Of a stretch of 64,000 nt of DNA, positions 44,772-53,283 are shown piece by piece. The notes under the pieces were generated by a model. That model made no database searches. It was not told the DNA's origin and saw nothing but the letters and a program-made list of their open reading frames with translations. Where the stretch lies: the NCBI GenBank assembly GCA_025934835.1, contig JAICWL010000003.1, positions 1 through 64,000 of the forward strand, written 5' to 3'. The position numbers and the translations under genes are program-made. Source of the DNA: Fimbriimonadaceae bacterium. Lineage in GTDB: Bacteria; Armatimonadota; Fimbriimonadia; Fimbriimonadales; Fimbriimonadaceae. Within the stretch, counting starts at the first letter, position 1, and each line of letters begins with the position of its first letter.

Positions 44772-45259
44772 TAGCCCGAGCGAGCACGGAGCGCGTCGGC
44801 GATCGGCTTTCGGACCGGAGGGGGAACCATCTCGCTGTAGTTTCCACCGAGCTGCGCAACCTCCCGCACGATCGAGCTGCTCAGGTAGCTGTACTCCCAG
44901 CGCGTCATCAGGAAAACCGTGTCCACTTGCTCGCTCAGGCGACGGTTCACCATCGCCATTTGAAACTCATAGTCGAAGTCCGACGTGGCTCGGAGGCCCC
45001 GCACGATAATGCCGGCTTCGCGGGCAAGCGCGTAATCGATGAGCAGGCCGCTGAACGAATCGACAGACACGTTCGGCCAAGGCGCAACGCACTGCTCCAA
45101 TGCCCGCACGCGCGCATCGCACGTGAGCATGGAGCTCTTCGACGAGTTGACCCCCACGGCGACGACCAAGTGGTCGAATAAGCGCGAAGCCCGCTCGACC
45201 ACATCCAGATGTCCAAGCGTCGGCGGATCGAATGAGCCGGGGTAGATCGCCAGGCTCAA
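44768..45259 (-). CDS. coaD: phosphopantetheine adenylyltransferase
   Basis: Fourth step of CoA synthesis. I start it at TTG 45259 (MSLAIYPGSFDPPTLGHLDVVERA, 163 aa), which overlaps the upstream stop as TTGA; the track's 43-residue extension is antisense noise. Nucleotidyl-transferase motif GSFDPPTLGH near the N-terminus, VRGLRATSDFDYEFQMAMVNRRL, and SSSIVREVAQLGG near the C-terminus are all family-typical. Standard length for CoaD. Confidence 0.95.
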   Translation of the reverse strand: MSLAIYPGSFDPPTLGHLDVVERASRLFDHLVVAVGVNSSKSSMLTCDARVRALEQCVAPWPNVSVDSFSGLLIDYALAREAGIIVRGLRATSDFDYEFQMAMVNRRLSEQVDTVFLMTRWEYSYLSSSIVREVAQLGGNYSEMVPPPVRKPIADALRARSGY

Positions 45260-47661
45260 CGCGCGGCAAGCTCCGTTAGCGCAAGAGCGGCGCTTCGCGC
45301 GGGAGCGGGCATGGGCTCTTTGCCCTTGATCGATCTCCACAGAATCATATTGAGCTTGTCCGGGTCCGCGCGATCGTATCCGCTCCAATCGAGCTTGTCG
45401 GACATCGCTTCCAGCGCACCCTGCTCCGGATTCTTCGCCTGAAGGTCGATTGTCTCCGGCACCGGATCGTATGGCGAGAAGTTCGGCTTGGAGGTGAAGC
45501 AGCCGTAGAGAGGCGTGGCGTGCTCGTCGAACTGAGTCATCGGAGGCAAACCCAGAATCATCTCGATGGTCCGCACATAGCTCGCGGTGCTGTACATCGT
45601 GCTATCGACTACGCCTCGACGCGTGTAAGGTGAGATCACCAAGCCGGCAGTTCTGTGAGCATCCACATGGTCCGGGCCGTTCTGGGCATCGTCCTCGATC
45701 ACGAAGATAGCCGTGTTCTTCCAAAATCGAGAGCGCGTAATCGCCTCGACCATCTTCGAGAGCGCGAGATCGTTCGAGGCGACGCTCGCCTGGGGCGTGT
45801 ATTTCCCCGAGCGCAGACCATTCGTGTGGTCTTCACCGAGCGACATGACCACGAAATCCGGCCAAGTGCCGGTTTTCTCGGCCGCTTTCAAATCGTCCAG
45901 GAACACATCTATTTTCTGGTAGTCCCGTCCGAAATCGTCGCCATGCTGATACTGCGACCATCTGAGGCTGCCGTGCCCCTGGAGGCCATGGTTTCCAGTG
46001 AACTTGGGTGGGCTGTCGGGGTCCGAAGAGAAGTTGCTGTACTCGCCGTAACTGTAGTAGCTTTTGCCGTGAAGGCGGCAGTCATCCCACATGTAGCCGT
46101 TCGGCGAGGCCGTCAAGCGGTCGTCGGCAACAGGTTCGCCCCTGCCGCTGTAGCTATTGACCCACGCGCGCTCGACGAAGTCGGTCGCATACGCCGAATC
46201 GCACCACTGGTGCCCATCCTCGCTGACCTCTCCGTTGCAGTACAAGTTGTCGAGAGTGACGAAGTCGCGGGCGAGCTTGTGGGCGTTGGGAGTCACTTGT
46301 TCGCCGAACAGCACGAGGTTCGGGTCGCCGTTTGAATGCGGCAGGTCGCCGAATACCTGGTCGTAGGTCCTGTTCTCCCGAATGACGTACACCACGTGCT
46401 TAATCTGGCTCAGTCCCGCCTTGGCGTCTCTTTCGCGGCGGCCAGAAGGCGGCGTCGGCACGGTGCGCGCCACGTCCCTCGTATAAGCCGCGAGCGTCGC
46501 CGCATCCGGTACATCCACTACCGACACGTTCCCGGCAAGCAAGCTCGGAATGTAGTCGTACTTGAACTTTCCGCTGTACTCCGTCCTGGGAAACTTGGTC
46601 TTTGCCGGATAGTTCGAGCCGAAACCCATCCCCTTTCCAGTGCCCACGAACAGCTGCCGATCGTCCTTTGAGACCGCGAGCGAGCAAGGATACCAACCGG
46701 TCGGAATGAACCCTTCCACCTTGCTTTGCGCGCCGGAAACGTCCACCACGGCGACGTCGTTGTTGTCGGCATTCGCCACGAAAAGCTTCTTGCCGTCCGA
46801 AGTCACGGCTAACGCGTCCGGGGTCGATCCGACCAGCGCCTTCGGGTCAAGGCTCGTCCGAATCGTCTCCTTCAGGGTGTCGCCTTCGATGACCGAGACC
46901 GAGTTCGAGCCCGAATTCGCCACGAACAGTCGGCCGTCCGAGGAGAAAACCAAATCGTTCGGATGGCTGCCGACCTTCACCCGCGCGATCTCCTTGCAGT
47001 CACTGGTTCGGATGAGACTGACCGTCTGGTCGCCCCAGTTGCTTACCGCGATCGTCGAGCCATCGGGCGAGGCTGCCACGCCGTACGGCCGATACCCGAT
47101 GTGAACTTCGGCGGTCACAGCCGAGGTCGCGGGGTCGAGCCTCTGCACGATGTCTCGCTCGGTACGCGCCACCCAAAGAGAGCTTCCGGCCTTGGCGATT
47201 CCCGCCGTGTATCGGGCTGTCTTCTTCTCCTGATTCTTGTCGAGATCGATATCGGGGCCGCGCCGGGCATTCCCTGAAAGCGATACCGTGCGAACCGGCA
47301 GCGGTCCCCCGCTCACGTAGGCTGTGTCTCCGTCGATCGCGAGCCCTGCCCAGGCGTCGCCCAACGGCACGTATTCGACCTTGTCGCGGCTCCGTAGATC
47401 GATCACGCTGAGCCCCTGGTCGTGCCAGCCGCCCGTCGCGACTACGAGCTTGTTTCCGTCGGGTGTGAGGCACATGCGGAGCGGCAAGTCGCCCTTCAGG
47501 GCTTCCGCAGCGCCAGCCGGCTTGATCGCCCAACCGTTCGGGAGGACGAGGGCTCCGGTATCGAGCCGATCACCGGCGCGAAGAACGCCGAAATGGCTCG
47601 CGGCAAGAATCGCGCCGCCGACGGCGCACGCAACCGACAAAACAGCCTTGAGCAGTCTCAC
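45256..47661 (-). CDS. YVTN beta-propeller plus phosphoesterase (PF04185-type) protein
   Basis: 801 aa from GTG 47661. Signal anchor (KAVLSVACAVGGAILAA), then a seven-bladed YVTN propeller (about 50-390: GYRPYGVAASPDGSTIAVSNWGDQTVSLIRT, RLFVANSGSNSVSVIEGD, KKLFVANADNNDVAVVD) and an alkaline-phosphatase-superfamily phosphoesterase (about 420-700) with KHVVYVIRENRTYDQVFGDLPHSNGDPNL, NLYCNGEVSEDGHQW, TWPDFVVMSLGEDHTNG and IFVIEDDAQNGPDHVDAHRTAGLVISPYTRRG carrying metal ligands. Exported; likely a phosphatase or phospholipase C-like enzyme. TAATAT 6 nt upstream of the start. Confidence 0.92.
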   Translation of the reverse strand: MRLLKAVLSVACAVGGAILAASHFGVLRAGDRLDTGALVLPNGWAIKPAGAAEALKGDLPLRMCLTPDGNKLVVATGGWHDQGLSVIDLRSRDKVEYVPLGDAWAGLAIDGDTAYVSGGPLPVRTVSLSGNARRGPDIDLDKNQEKKTARYTAGIAKAGSSLWVARTERDIVQRLDPATSAVTAEVHIGYRPYGVAASPDGSTIAVSNWGDQTVSLIRTSDCKEIARVKVGSHPNDLVFSSDGRLFVANSGSNSVSVIEGDTLKETIRTSLDPKALVGSTPDALAVTSDGKKLFVANADNNDVAVVDVSGAQSKVEGFIPTGWYPCSLAVSKDDRQLFVGTGKGMGFGSNYPAKTKFPRTEYSGKFKYDYIPSLLAGNVSVVDVPDAATLAAYTRDVARTVPTPPSGRRERDAKAGLSQIKHVVYVIRENRTYDQVFGDLPHSNGDPNLVLFGEQVTPNAHKLARDFVTLDNLYCNGEVSEDGHQWCDSAYATDFVERAWVNSYSGRGEPVADDRLTASPNGYMWDDCRLHGKSYYSYGEYSNFSSDPDSPPKFTGNHGLQGHGSLRWSQYQHGDDFGRDYQKIDVFLDDLKAAEKTGTWPDFVVMSLGEDHTNGLRSGKYTPQASVASNDLALSKMVEAITRSRFWKNTAIFVIEDDAQNGPDHVDAHRTAGLVISPYTRRGVVDSTMYSTASYVRTIEMILGLPPMTQFDEHATPLYGCFTSKPNFSPYDPVPETIDLQAKNPEQGALEAMSDKLDWSGYDRADPDKLNMILWRSIKGKEPMPAPARSAALALTELAAR

Positions 47662-47667
47662 GATGCA

Positions 47668-47673
47668 ATATTA
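47668..47673 (-). promoter_or_regulatory. -10-like hexamer for the phosphoesterase gene
   Basis: TAATAT, 6 nt TGCATC, GTG 47661; no SD. Confidence 0.5.
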
Positions 47674-47803
47674 GCCGGAACTGCCGCCTGCTTCGGAGCG
47701 CGCCACGCCAGGAGCCTCGAAGCGAGGCGATTTTGGCGCGAAATACTTGCTTTTTGGAGACAATTACGGTGAAGCCGGCAGAATTCGAAAGATACTGAAA
47801 GGG

Positions 47804-48145
47804 ATGGCACAATATCATCCGACAAGGATTGTCAGACCGAGGACGCGCGGGGACCGCGCGAGTGCCGCCGAACGACTTCTGTGGTCGAAGCTTCGGCTCG
47901 CTCATTCCGATGGATTCATGTTTCGGCGCAATCAGCCGATCGATGGCTACGTGGTGGATTTCTTTTGCGCTCGCTCGCGAGTCGCTGTCGAGCTGGGAGT
48001 CGACAGGCAAACAACGCGCGTCGGCAAGTACCTGGAGCAGAAGGGCTATTCGGTCATCCGCGTTGGCCATACCGAAGCCGAAGAGGACCCAAGTGGAGTA
48101 GCCGCGCAGATCGTCGATCTCTGCAAGGATCTCGATCCGGGTTAG
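47804..48145 (+). CDS. DUF559-like (Vsr-fold) protein, degenerate core
   Basis: 113 aa from ATG 47804 (preceded by GAAAGGG). It has the DUF559 outline: AAERLLWSKLRLAHSDGFMFRRNQPIDGYVVDFFCARSRVAVEL followed by a helix and KYLEQKGYSVIRV. In typical members the strand ends ELDGxxH and about ten residues precede the next helix; here it reads AVELGVDRQTTRVGKYLEQ, so the Asp and the Gly-x-x-His part are missing and the loop is shortened. Endonuclease activity is therefore doubtful. Its stop overlaps that of the convergent proline dehydrogenase gene by 4 bases. Confidence 0.82.
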   Translation: MAQYHPTRIVRPRTRGDRASAAERLLWSKLRLAHSDGFMFRRNQPIDGYVVDFFCARSRVAVELGVDRQTTRVGKYLEQKGYSVIRVGHTEAEEDPSGVAAQIVDLCKDLDPG

Positions 48146-49092
48146 CGACGCAGAAGCGACTTCAAGATGAACAGCGCGTTCGCCGGGCGCTCGGCCAGTC
48201 TTCTAGTGAAGTAGGGATACCACGCGTCGCCGAACGGCACATACACGCGCACTAGATGGCCCGTGGCGCTCAGTCGTTCCTGGAGGTCTCTCCGGATGCC
48301 GTACAGCATCTGGAACTCGAAGCTGGATTTGTCGATCTTGCGCTCGGCGACGAAAGCGAGAAGCTGGCCGATGATCTTCTCGTCGTGAGTCGCGATCGCG
48401 GGGTGCTTGCCCGCCTCGAGCAGGCGCTTGGCCTCCGTCAGATACGCCTCGTCCACCTTGGCTTTCTCGGGAATGGCGACGCTCGCCGGCTCGAGGTAGG
48501 CGCCCTTCACGAGTCTGATTCTACACCCCAGTCGAATCATCGTCTCGACGTCCTGGGGCGTACGCCTGAGATAGCTCTGCAAGACCGTGCCCGTGCCGCC
48601 GAATCGCTCGAAGGCGCTCGTCACGATTTCGATCGTTCGCTCGGTGTAATCCGAGCCTTCCATGTCGATCCGCACAAATCCGCCGTGCTGCCGCGAGCGT
48701 TCCAGGACCGAGTGGTAGTTGGCCTCGGCGATTTCCCGGCCGAGGTCGAGACCGCATTGGGTCAGCTTGATCGAGATGTTGATCGGCTCGACTCCGAGCC
48801 CGCGCGGGGCACGATCCTGCACGTCCGGAGCCGATATCCGATCGAGCATCTCGATGTACGATGCGGTCGCCTGGTCCGCCTCCGACACGCTCTTCGTGTT
48901 TTCGCCCAGCATGTCGAGCGTGACCATGAGCCCTTTGCCCAAGAGCGACTTGCTGGCTTCGATCGCTTCTTCCAATGTGTCGCCGGCGATGAACCTTCGA
49001 ACGAGCGATCGAAACACCTTGGAGTGCCGGACCATCCTCTCGACCGGCTTCATCGCCGCGGTTTTGAGGACGAAGGCACGCACGAGCGACAT
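48142..49092 (-). CDS. proline dehydrogenase
   Basis: FAD enzyme oxidising proline to pyrroline-5-carboxylate, single-domain type as in Bacillus and Thermus (PutB/FadM), not the fused PutA. 316 aa from ATG 49092 (MSLVRAFVLKTAAMKPVERMV). Barrel motifs: MVTLDMLGENTKS, NISIKLTQCGLD, VRIDMEGSDYTERT, VLQSYLRRTPQDVE, RIRLVKGAYLEP (FAD/substrate), IATHDEKII and EFQMLYGIRRDLQ. TAGAAT lies 10 nt upstream. Stands 13 bases after waaA; the P5C dehydrogenase partner is not in the window. Confidence 0.94.
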   Translation of the reverse strand: MSLVRAFVLKTAAMKPVERMVRHSKVFRSLVRRFIAGDTLEEAIEASKSLLGKGLMVTLDMLGENTKSVSEADQATASYIEMLDRISAPDVQDRAPRGLGVEPINISIKLTQCGLDLGREIAEANYHSVLERSRQHGGFVRIDMEGSDYTERTIEIVTSAFERFGGTGTVLQSYLRRTPQDVETMIRLGCRIRLVKGAYLEPASVAIPEKAKVDEAYLTEAKRLLEAGKHPAIATHDEKIIGQLLAFVAERKIDKSSFEFQMLYGIRRDLQERLSATGHLVRVYVPFGDAWYPYFTRRLAERPANALFILKSLLRR

Positions 49093-49105
49093 TGGCGCAC
49101 AGATT

Positions 49106-50362
49106 CTACTCGGCAGTCCGCTCGAGTAGGGCGTCGTACAGACCGGCAGCGCGCCGGCTGCCCCTTGCGAGGAACTCGGCCGCCGCCGAGCGAGCTTGTT
49201 TGCTCTGGTTGGTATCTTCGACGAGCAATCCCCACGCCTTTGCGAGCGACTTCGAGCCGGGACATACCTCTGCGTATCCAAGCGCGATCAACGGCTCCAT
49301 CAGCGCACGCTGTTGCGCGAAGTAGGGTCCGAGCGTGATCGGCGTCCGATACGCCAAAGCCTCGACCGGCGTGTGACCACCCACGTGGGGCTCGTACGTG
49401 CCGCCGATGAACGCCACATCGGCCTCGGCATACGCGCGTTTCAGCTCGCCATAGGTATCCAAGAGCAGAACCCCGCCCGCTTGTGGTGCTTCCCCGAGGG
49501 ACCTGCGCGCGAATGCGATGTTGTGTCGGATCAGCACCGAGTCGCTGCCGCCTGGCCGGTTCAGACGCCGAGGAGCCATGATAAAGAGGGCCTTCGGATG
49601 CCCCGCGAGGAACAGTTCGAAAGCCGGGAGCACGATCTCCTCGTCCGCCTCATAGGTGCTCCCCGCGAGCACGACCGGGCCGATGCCGGCCGGAACGATC
49701 CGTCCATCGCCGCTCGGCTCCGGCTGTTGAAGCAGGCCGACGGGACCTGTCACCAGCACCCGGTGTTCCGGCACCCCAAGTGAGAGCAGGCGGTCGGCAT
49801 GAACTTGCTCCTGCGCGGCATAAAGGTCTACAGGGAGGAACTTCCAAGCGGCGCCACGCACGCGATCCGCTTCAGCTTCGGTGATCGGAACGTTGAAGAC
49901 GAGCGTCGGAATGCCGAAGGCGTGGGCCAGCGCCTTCATGTGGTGGTTGTCCCAAAATTCGACGGCCCAGATCATCCTCGGGCGCCACCGCCGAAGGCAC
50001 ACCCACGCTGAAAGCGGATTGTTGAACGGCGCTAGCCCCATCCACCGCCCCTCCCTCGCAAGTGCGAACGCCTCTTTGGATTGAACGAGCACCGAGCATT
50101 GAACCCCGCGAAGACGCTCGAGCTCGTCGGCCACTTGCAAAGAGACGCGCGCCTCACCCAAGCCGCCGGCGATGAGCAGAACATCGCAGCCGGAGCCGCG
50201 CGGTTTCGAACCACCGAAAAGCCTCTCGCGGACTGTGCCCGAATAGCCGCGCCGCCGTGCACGGAGCAGACTGCGTACGCCCAGGAACGGGCTAAGCACG
50301 AGATGCCCGAGCAGGTAGAGGGCGTAGGGTAAACCGTAAGCCGACCCTTTCGAGGACCTCAT
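49106..50362 (-). CDS. waaA: 3-deoxy-D-manno-octulosonic acid transferase-like glycosyltransferase
   Basis: GT30 enzyme that adds Kdo to lipid A precursor on the cytoplasmic face of the inner membrane; 418 aa. N-terminal membrane anchor (ALYLLGHLVLSPFLG), Rossmann half with GGLGEARVSLQVADEL holding the probable catalytic Glu, and a C-terminal half with VVLAGSTYEADEEIVLPAF, LLLDTYGELKRAYAEADVAFIGGTYEPHVGGHTPVEALAY, the last strongly WaaA-like (GGHNPLE in E. coli-type proteins). Points to a diderm envelope with LPS. Divergent from the GT9 gene. Confidence 0.88.
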   Translation of the reverse strand: MRSSKGSAYGLPYALYLLGHLVLSPFLGVRSLLRARRRGYSGTVRERLFGGSKPRGSGCDVLLIAGGLGEARVSLQVADELERLRGVQCSVLVQSKEAFALAREGRWMGLAPFNNPLSAWVCLRRWRPRMIWAVEFWDNHHMKALAHAFGIPTLVFNVPITEAEADRVRGAAWKFLPVDLYAAQEQVHADRLLSLGVPEHRVLVTGPVGLLQQPEPSGDGRIVPAGIGPVVLAGSTYEADEEIVLPAFELFLAGHPKALFIMAPRRLNRPGGSDSVLIRHNIAFARRSLGEAPQAGGVLLLDTYGELKRAYAEADVAFIGGTYEPHVGGHTPVEALAYRTPITLGPYFAQQRALMEPLIALGYAEVCPGSKSLAKAWGLLVEDTNQSKQARSAAAEFLARGSRRAAGLYDALLERTAE

Positions 50363-50428
50363 GCCCAGTTCGCCGATGCAGCTACGATTGCCAACGCCGG
50401 GGTTGCCGGCTTACGCGAGGTAACGGCG

Positions 50429-51487
50429 GTGGCGAAAGGCGAGGCACGCATATTCGTCAATCTGTTCACCAACATCGGCGACGTGGTCTGCTTCACCCCT
50501 TTGCTCCGCTGGCTTCGCCAAGCCCGCCCTGACGCCGAGATCGTAGCCTGCACGAGCAGCGTCGGAAAGCAGATCCTCGCCACCAACCCGAACATCGACG
50601 AGGTGGTTCTACCCCCGAAAGGCTCACTCGGCAAGATTGGGCAGGTGCTCTGGCTGAAGCGAAGAGGCTTCGACACGGCCATTTTAGCTCGGACACACAA
50701 CCCGACCGTGCTCAATGCGCGTCTGGCCGGTATTCCGCGCCGAATCGGCTTCGCGGACGCCAAGCGTCCTACGCTTCTTACCGATGTGCTCGTGCCCGTT
50801 GCCGGCAGGAGGCGAATCGATGGCCTCTCGGTCGCGATCGCGCAGCAGCTAGAAATCGTACCGGACGATCTCGGAACCGAGTTGCCCATCGACGACGGGG
50901 CTCGAGCAAGGGCGAACCAAGTGCTCGACGGCGTGCGCAACAACGAACGACTGGTGGCATTTCATTGCGGAGCGACGATGCCATCGAAAGTGTGGCCGAT
51001 CGAGCGGATGCGCCAAGTGTGGGAAACTTTGGCCGATCACGGCGTCCGCTGTGTGGTGATTGGCGGCGCCGAAGACCGCCAAACCGCACAGGATCAGATT
51101 CGGCTCAGTTCGAAACCTCCGATTTTGCTCGCGGGACGCCTCGGATTGTTGGAAACCGCAGCCGTGCTCGAGCGAAGCGCGCTGCTGGTTTCGAACGACT
51201 CCGGACCTATGCACATGGCAGCGGCGGTCGGCACGAGGGTCGTGTCGGCTTTTGGTCCCACGAGAATCGAAGACTATGGGCCGTCAGGCAGCGGGCACTG
51301 CCTCCTCCAAGCCGCATGCCAATGCCCGGAGCCGAAGACGTCCAGTTGTTCGGGGTGCATTCGCGCCATTGAAGCAGAGCAGGTTATCTCCGGGGCGATC
51401 GAACTGCTTAAGACGGATGCGTCGGAGTGGCCGCCGCAAAGCCTTCGAGGACGGACCGATACTCCTCCAATGTCGAGCAGTGCGTGA
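50429..51487 (+). CDS. GT9 family (heptosyltransferase-like) glycosyltransferase
   Basis: 352 aa, GTG start 50429 with SD GAGGTAAC. ADP-heptose:LPS heptosyltransferase family (WaaF/WaaC type): N-terminal IFVNLFTNIGDVVCFTPLLRWLRQARPDAEI (the nucleotide-sugar enzyme start), GCTMPSK-like HCGATMPSKVWPIERM and the sugar-nucleotide loop LVSNDSGPMHMAAAVGTRVVSAFGPT. Near the C-terminus a cysteine group CQCPEPKTSSCSGC is unusual. Cytoplasmic, membrane-associated. Its last 80 bases are antisense to the end of dus. Confidence 0.92.
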   Translation: MAKGEARIFVNLFTNIGDVVCFTPLLRWLRQARPDAEIVACTSSVGKQILATNPNIDEVVLPPKGSLGKIGQVLWLKRRGFDTAILARTHNPTVLNARLAGIPRRIGFADAKRPTLLTDVLVPVAGRRRIDGLSVAIAQQLEIVPDDLGTELPIDDGARARANQVLDGVRNNERLVAFHCGATMPSKVWPIERMRQVWETLADHGVRCVVIGGAEDRQTAQDQIRLSSKPPILLAGRLGLLETAAVLERSALLVSNDSGPMHMAAAVGTRVVSAFGPTRIEDYGPSGSGHCLLQAACQCPEPKTSSCSGCIRAIEAEQVISGAIELLKTDASEWPPQSLRGRTDTPPMSSSA

Positions 51488-52406
51488 GGCGCTCTCTAGC
51501 CTGGGCAGCCCCTTGCTCGCCCTTGATGTAAAGCGGGATCTGGCCGCGAAGCGCCCGGCAGGCCCGAAGCTCCCCGTCCTCGCTTTCCGACTCCAACTCG
51601 ATCATTCGCTCGATATGCTCGAGCGCCGTACGCACCCGGTCCCCCAGCGTGGGCAGGTTCGGCTGGGGCTCGCCTACGAGCGCGGCTTTGATCCTGGCGA
51701 GCGCCCAGGGATTCGAGATCGCCGCTCGCCCGACCATCACTCCGTCGCAGCCAGTCTCGGACAGCATACGCAGCGCGTCCTCAGGCGTCTTGACGTCACC
51801 GTTACCTATCAGTGGCACAGTCACAGCGGCGCGCAGATCCCGGATCAGCTTCCAGTCAGCCTGACCGTCGAACCCTTGCCGCGCGAACCGCGCATGCAGC
51901 GTGATCATCTTGGCGCCAGCGCCTTCAAATCGCTTGGCTAGCTCGGGAGCCGCGAACATGGAGTAGTCCCATCCGGCTCGCACTTTGACAGTCACCGGGA
52001 TTCGGACGGTCGTTGCGAGCTTGGCGACGATCCGCTCGGCAAGATCGGGGTCCTTCAAGAGCGCCGCGCCGGAGCCCGTCTTGCAAACCTTCGGCACCCA
52101 ACAGCCCATGTTCACGTCGAGGACGTCCGCCCCCATATCCTGCGCGATCAGTGCGGTCTCGGCCATGATGTCCGGGTCGCCGCCGAATATCTGGATCGCC
52201 AGCGGCCGTTCGTCCGGATGGACCCGCATCTTGCGCAGCGTCTTGGATGCCCCGTAGTGGATCGCCATAGCGCTGACGAACTCCGTGAACATCAGCCCGG
52301 GGCCGCCGATTCGCTTCGCAATCAGCCTGAATGCCAGATTGCTCACGTCCTCCATAGGGGCGAGCACAAGGGGGTTCTCGATGGTCAGGTCGCCGATTCG
52401 AAACAA
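51408..52406 (-). CDS. dus: tRNA-dihydrouridine synthase
   Basis: FMN enzyme reducing uridine to dihydrouridine in the tRNA D-loop; DusB-like, 332 aa, TTG start 52406 with SD GGAAG. Barrel N-terminus NPLVLAPMEDVSNLAFRLIAKRIG, PLAIQIFGGDPDIM, DVNMGCWVPKVCKTGSGAALL with the catalytic Cys (Trp in place of the usual Pro after it), VTVKVRAGWD, ITLHARFARQGFDGQADW and NGDVKTPEDA. Starts 11 bases after the dapF stop, so a dapF-dus unit. Confidence 0.95.
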   Translation of the reverse strand: MFRIGDLTIENPLVLAPMEDVSNLAFRLIAKRIGGPGLMFTEFVSAMAIHYGASKTLRKMRVHPDERPLAIQIFGGDPDIMAETALIAQDMGADVLDVNMGCWVPKVCKTGSGAALLKDPDLAERIVAKLATTVRIPVTVKVRAGWDYSMFAAPELAKRFEGAGAKMITLHARFARQGFDGQADWKLIRDLRAAVTVPLIGNGDVKTPEDALRMLSETGCDGVMVGRAAISNPWALARIKAALVGEPQPNLPTLGDRVRTALEHIERMIELESESEDGELRACRALRGQIPLYIKGEQGAAQARERLTHCSTLEEYRSVLEGFAAATPTHPS

Positions 52407-52416
52407 CGCTTTCTTC

Positions 52417-53283
52417 CTACTCCGCAGTCGGCGGCTCGAAGCTGTATTGCCCTGAGTAAACCTCGTGGGCCTCGCCGATCACAGTTATCGACTCATCCCA
52501 TCGGCCCATCTTGACAATGAGCCGGCCGCCGCTACTTGAAACTGCTACGGGTCCGCTGCCGCCAGCCCTCCGAAGGTAATCCGTGGCTGCTGCGGAAGCG
52601 CCCGTCCCGCAGCCCAGAGTCTCGCCCACTCCGCGCTCCCAAATCCGAATGCTCAGCTCACCCGGAGCGAGCACCCGGGAAAAGATCACGCTCGTTCTCT
52701 GCGGAAACACCGAGGCGTTTTCGATGGCCGGCCCGAGCCGAGCGAAATCTTCGTCGCTCGGCAGGATTGCCACCGGCACTATCGTGTGGGTGCTGCCGGT
52801 CGTTAAGCTGCTGCAGCGAATGTGTATTCCGCCGAGAGCCGCGATCTCCCGGTCGAAGATTTCGTCCGCGCCAGGAGCAAGGGGAACGTCTGGCGGAGAA
52901 TAGCTTGCCGGATCGAGCGCCATGCCGACGAGGCCCGACTCGATCCAGCATCGCACAATTTGGCCTCGGTGCCGGATGGTGAACGAGTCAGACACCCAAC
53001 CGAGCCGATGCGCGTGGACGGCGACGCATCTCAGGCCATTGCCGCAAAAATCCTCCGTGCCGTCTGGGTTGAACATCCTCGCTCGCAACCCCGTGCTATC
53101 TCGGCCCACCGTGAGGATTCCGTCTCCGCCGATGCCGAACCTGCGGTCTGTGGCTGCCACCGCCAGCCTGGGCAGAGTCTTTTCCAGCTTCGCCCCAAAG
53201 CCCTCCGAGAGATCTTCCTCGTGGAAAAGCGGAAAATCGTTTCCGACGGACTGAAGCTTCCAGAAATCCAGCGGGACGCTCAA
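52417..53283 (-). CDS. dapF: diaminopimelate epimerase
   Basis: Epimerises LL- to meso-diaminopimelate for peptidoglycan and lysine. 288 aa from TTG 53283 (MSVPLDFWKLQSVGNDFPLF), which overlaps the previous stop as TTGA; the track start adds 28 implausible residues. Both catalytic cysteines are present: C80 in DFCGNGLRC and the second in LGCGTGASAAA, plus RFGIGGDGIL and FNPDGTEDF. The N-terminal motif is VGNDFPLF rather than the more common GNDFxxxD. Followed by dus. Confidence 0.96.
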   Translation of the reverse strand: MSVPLDFWKLQSVGNDFPLFHEEDLSEGFGAKLEKTLPRLAVAATDRRFGIGGDGILTVGRDSTGLRARMFNPDGTEDFCGNGLRCVAVHAHRLGWVSDSFTIRHRGQIVRCWIESGLVGMALDPASYSPPDVPLAPGADEIFDREIAALGGIHIRCSSLTTGSTHTIVPVAILPSDEDFARLGPAIENASVFPQRTSVIFSRVLAPGELSIRIWERGVGETLGCGTGASAAATDYLRRAGGSGPVAVSSSGGRLIVKMGRWDESITVIGEAHEVYSGQYSFEPPTAE

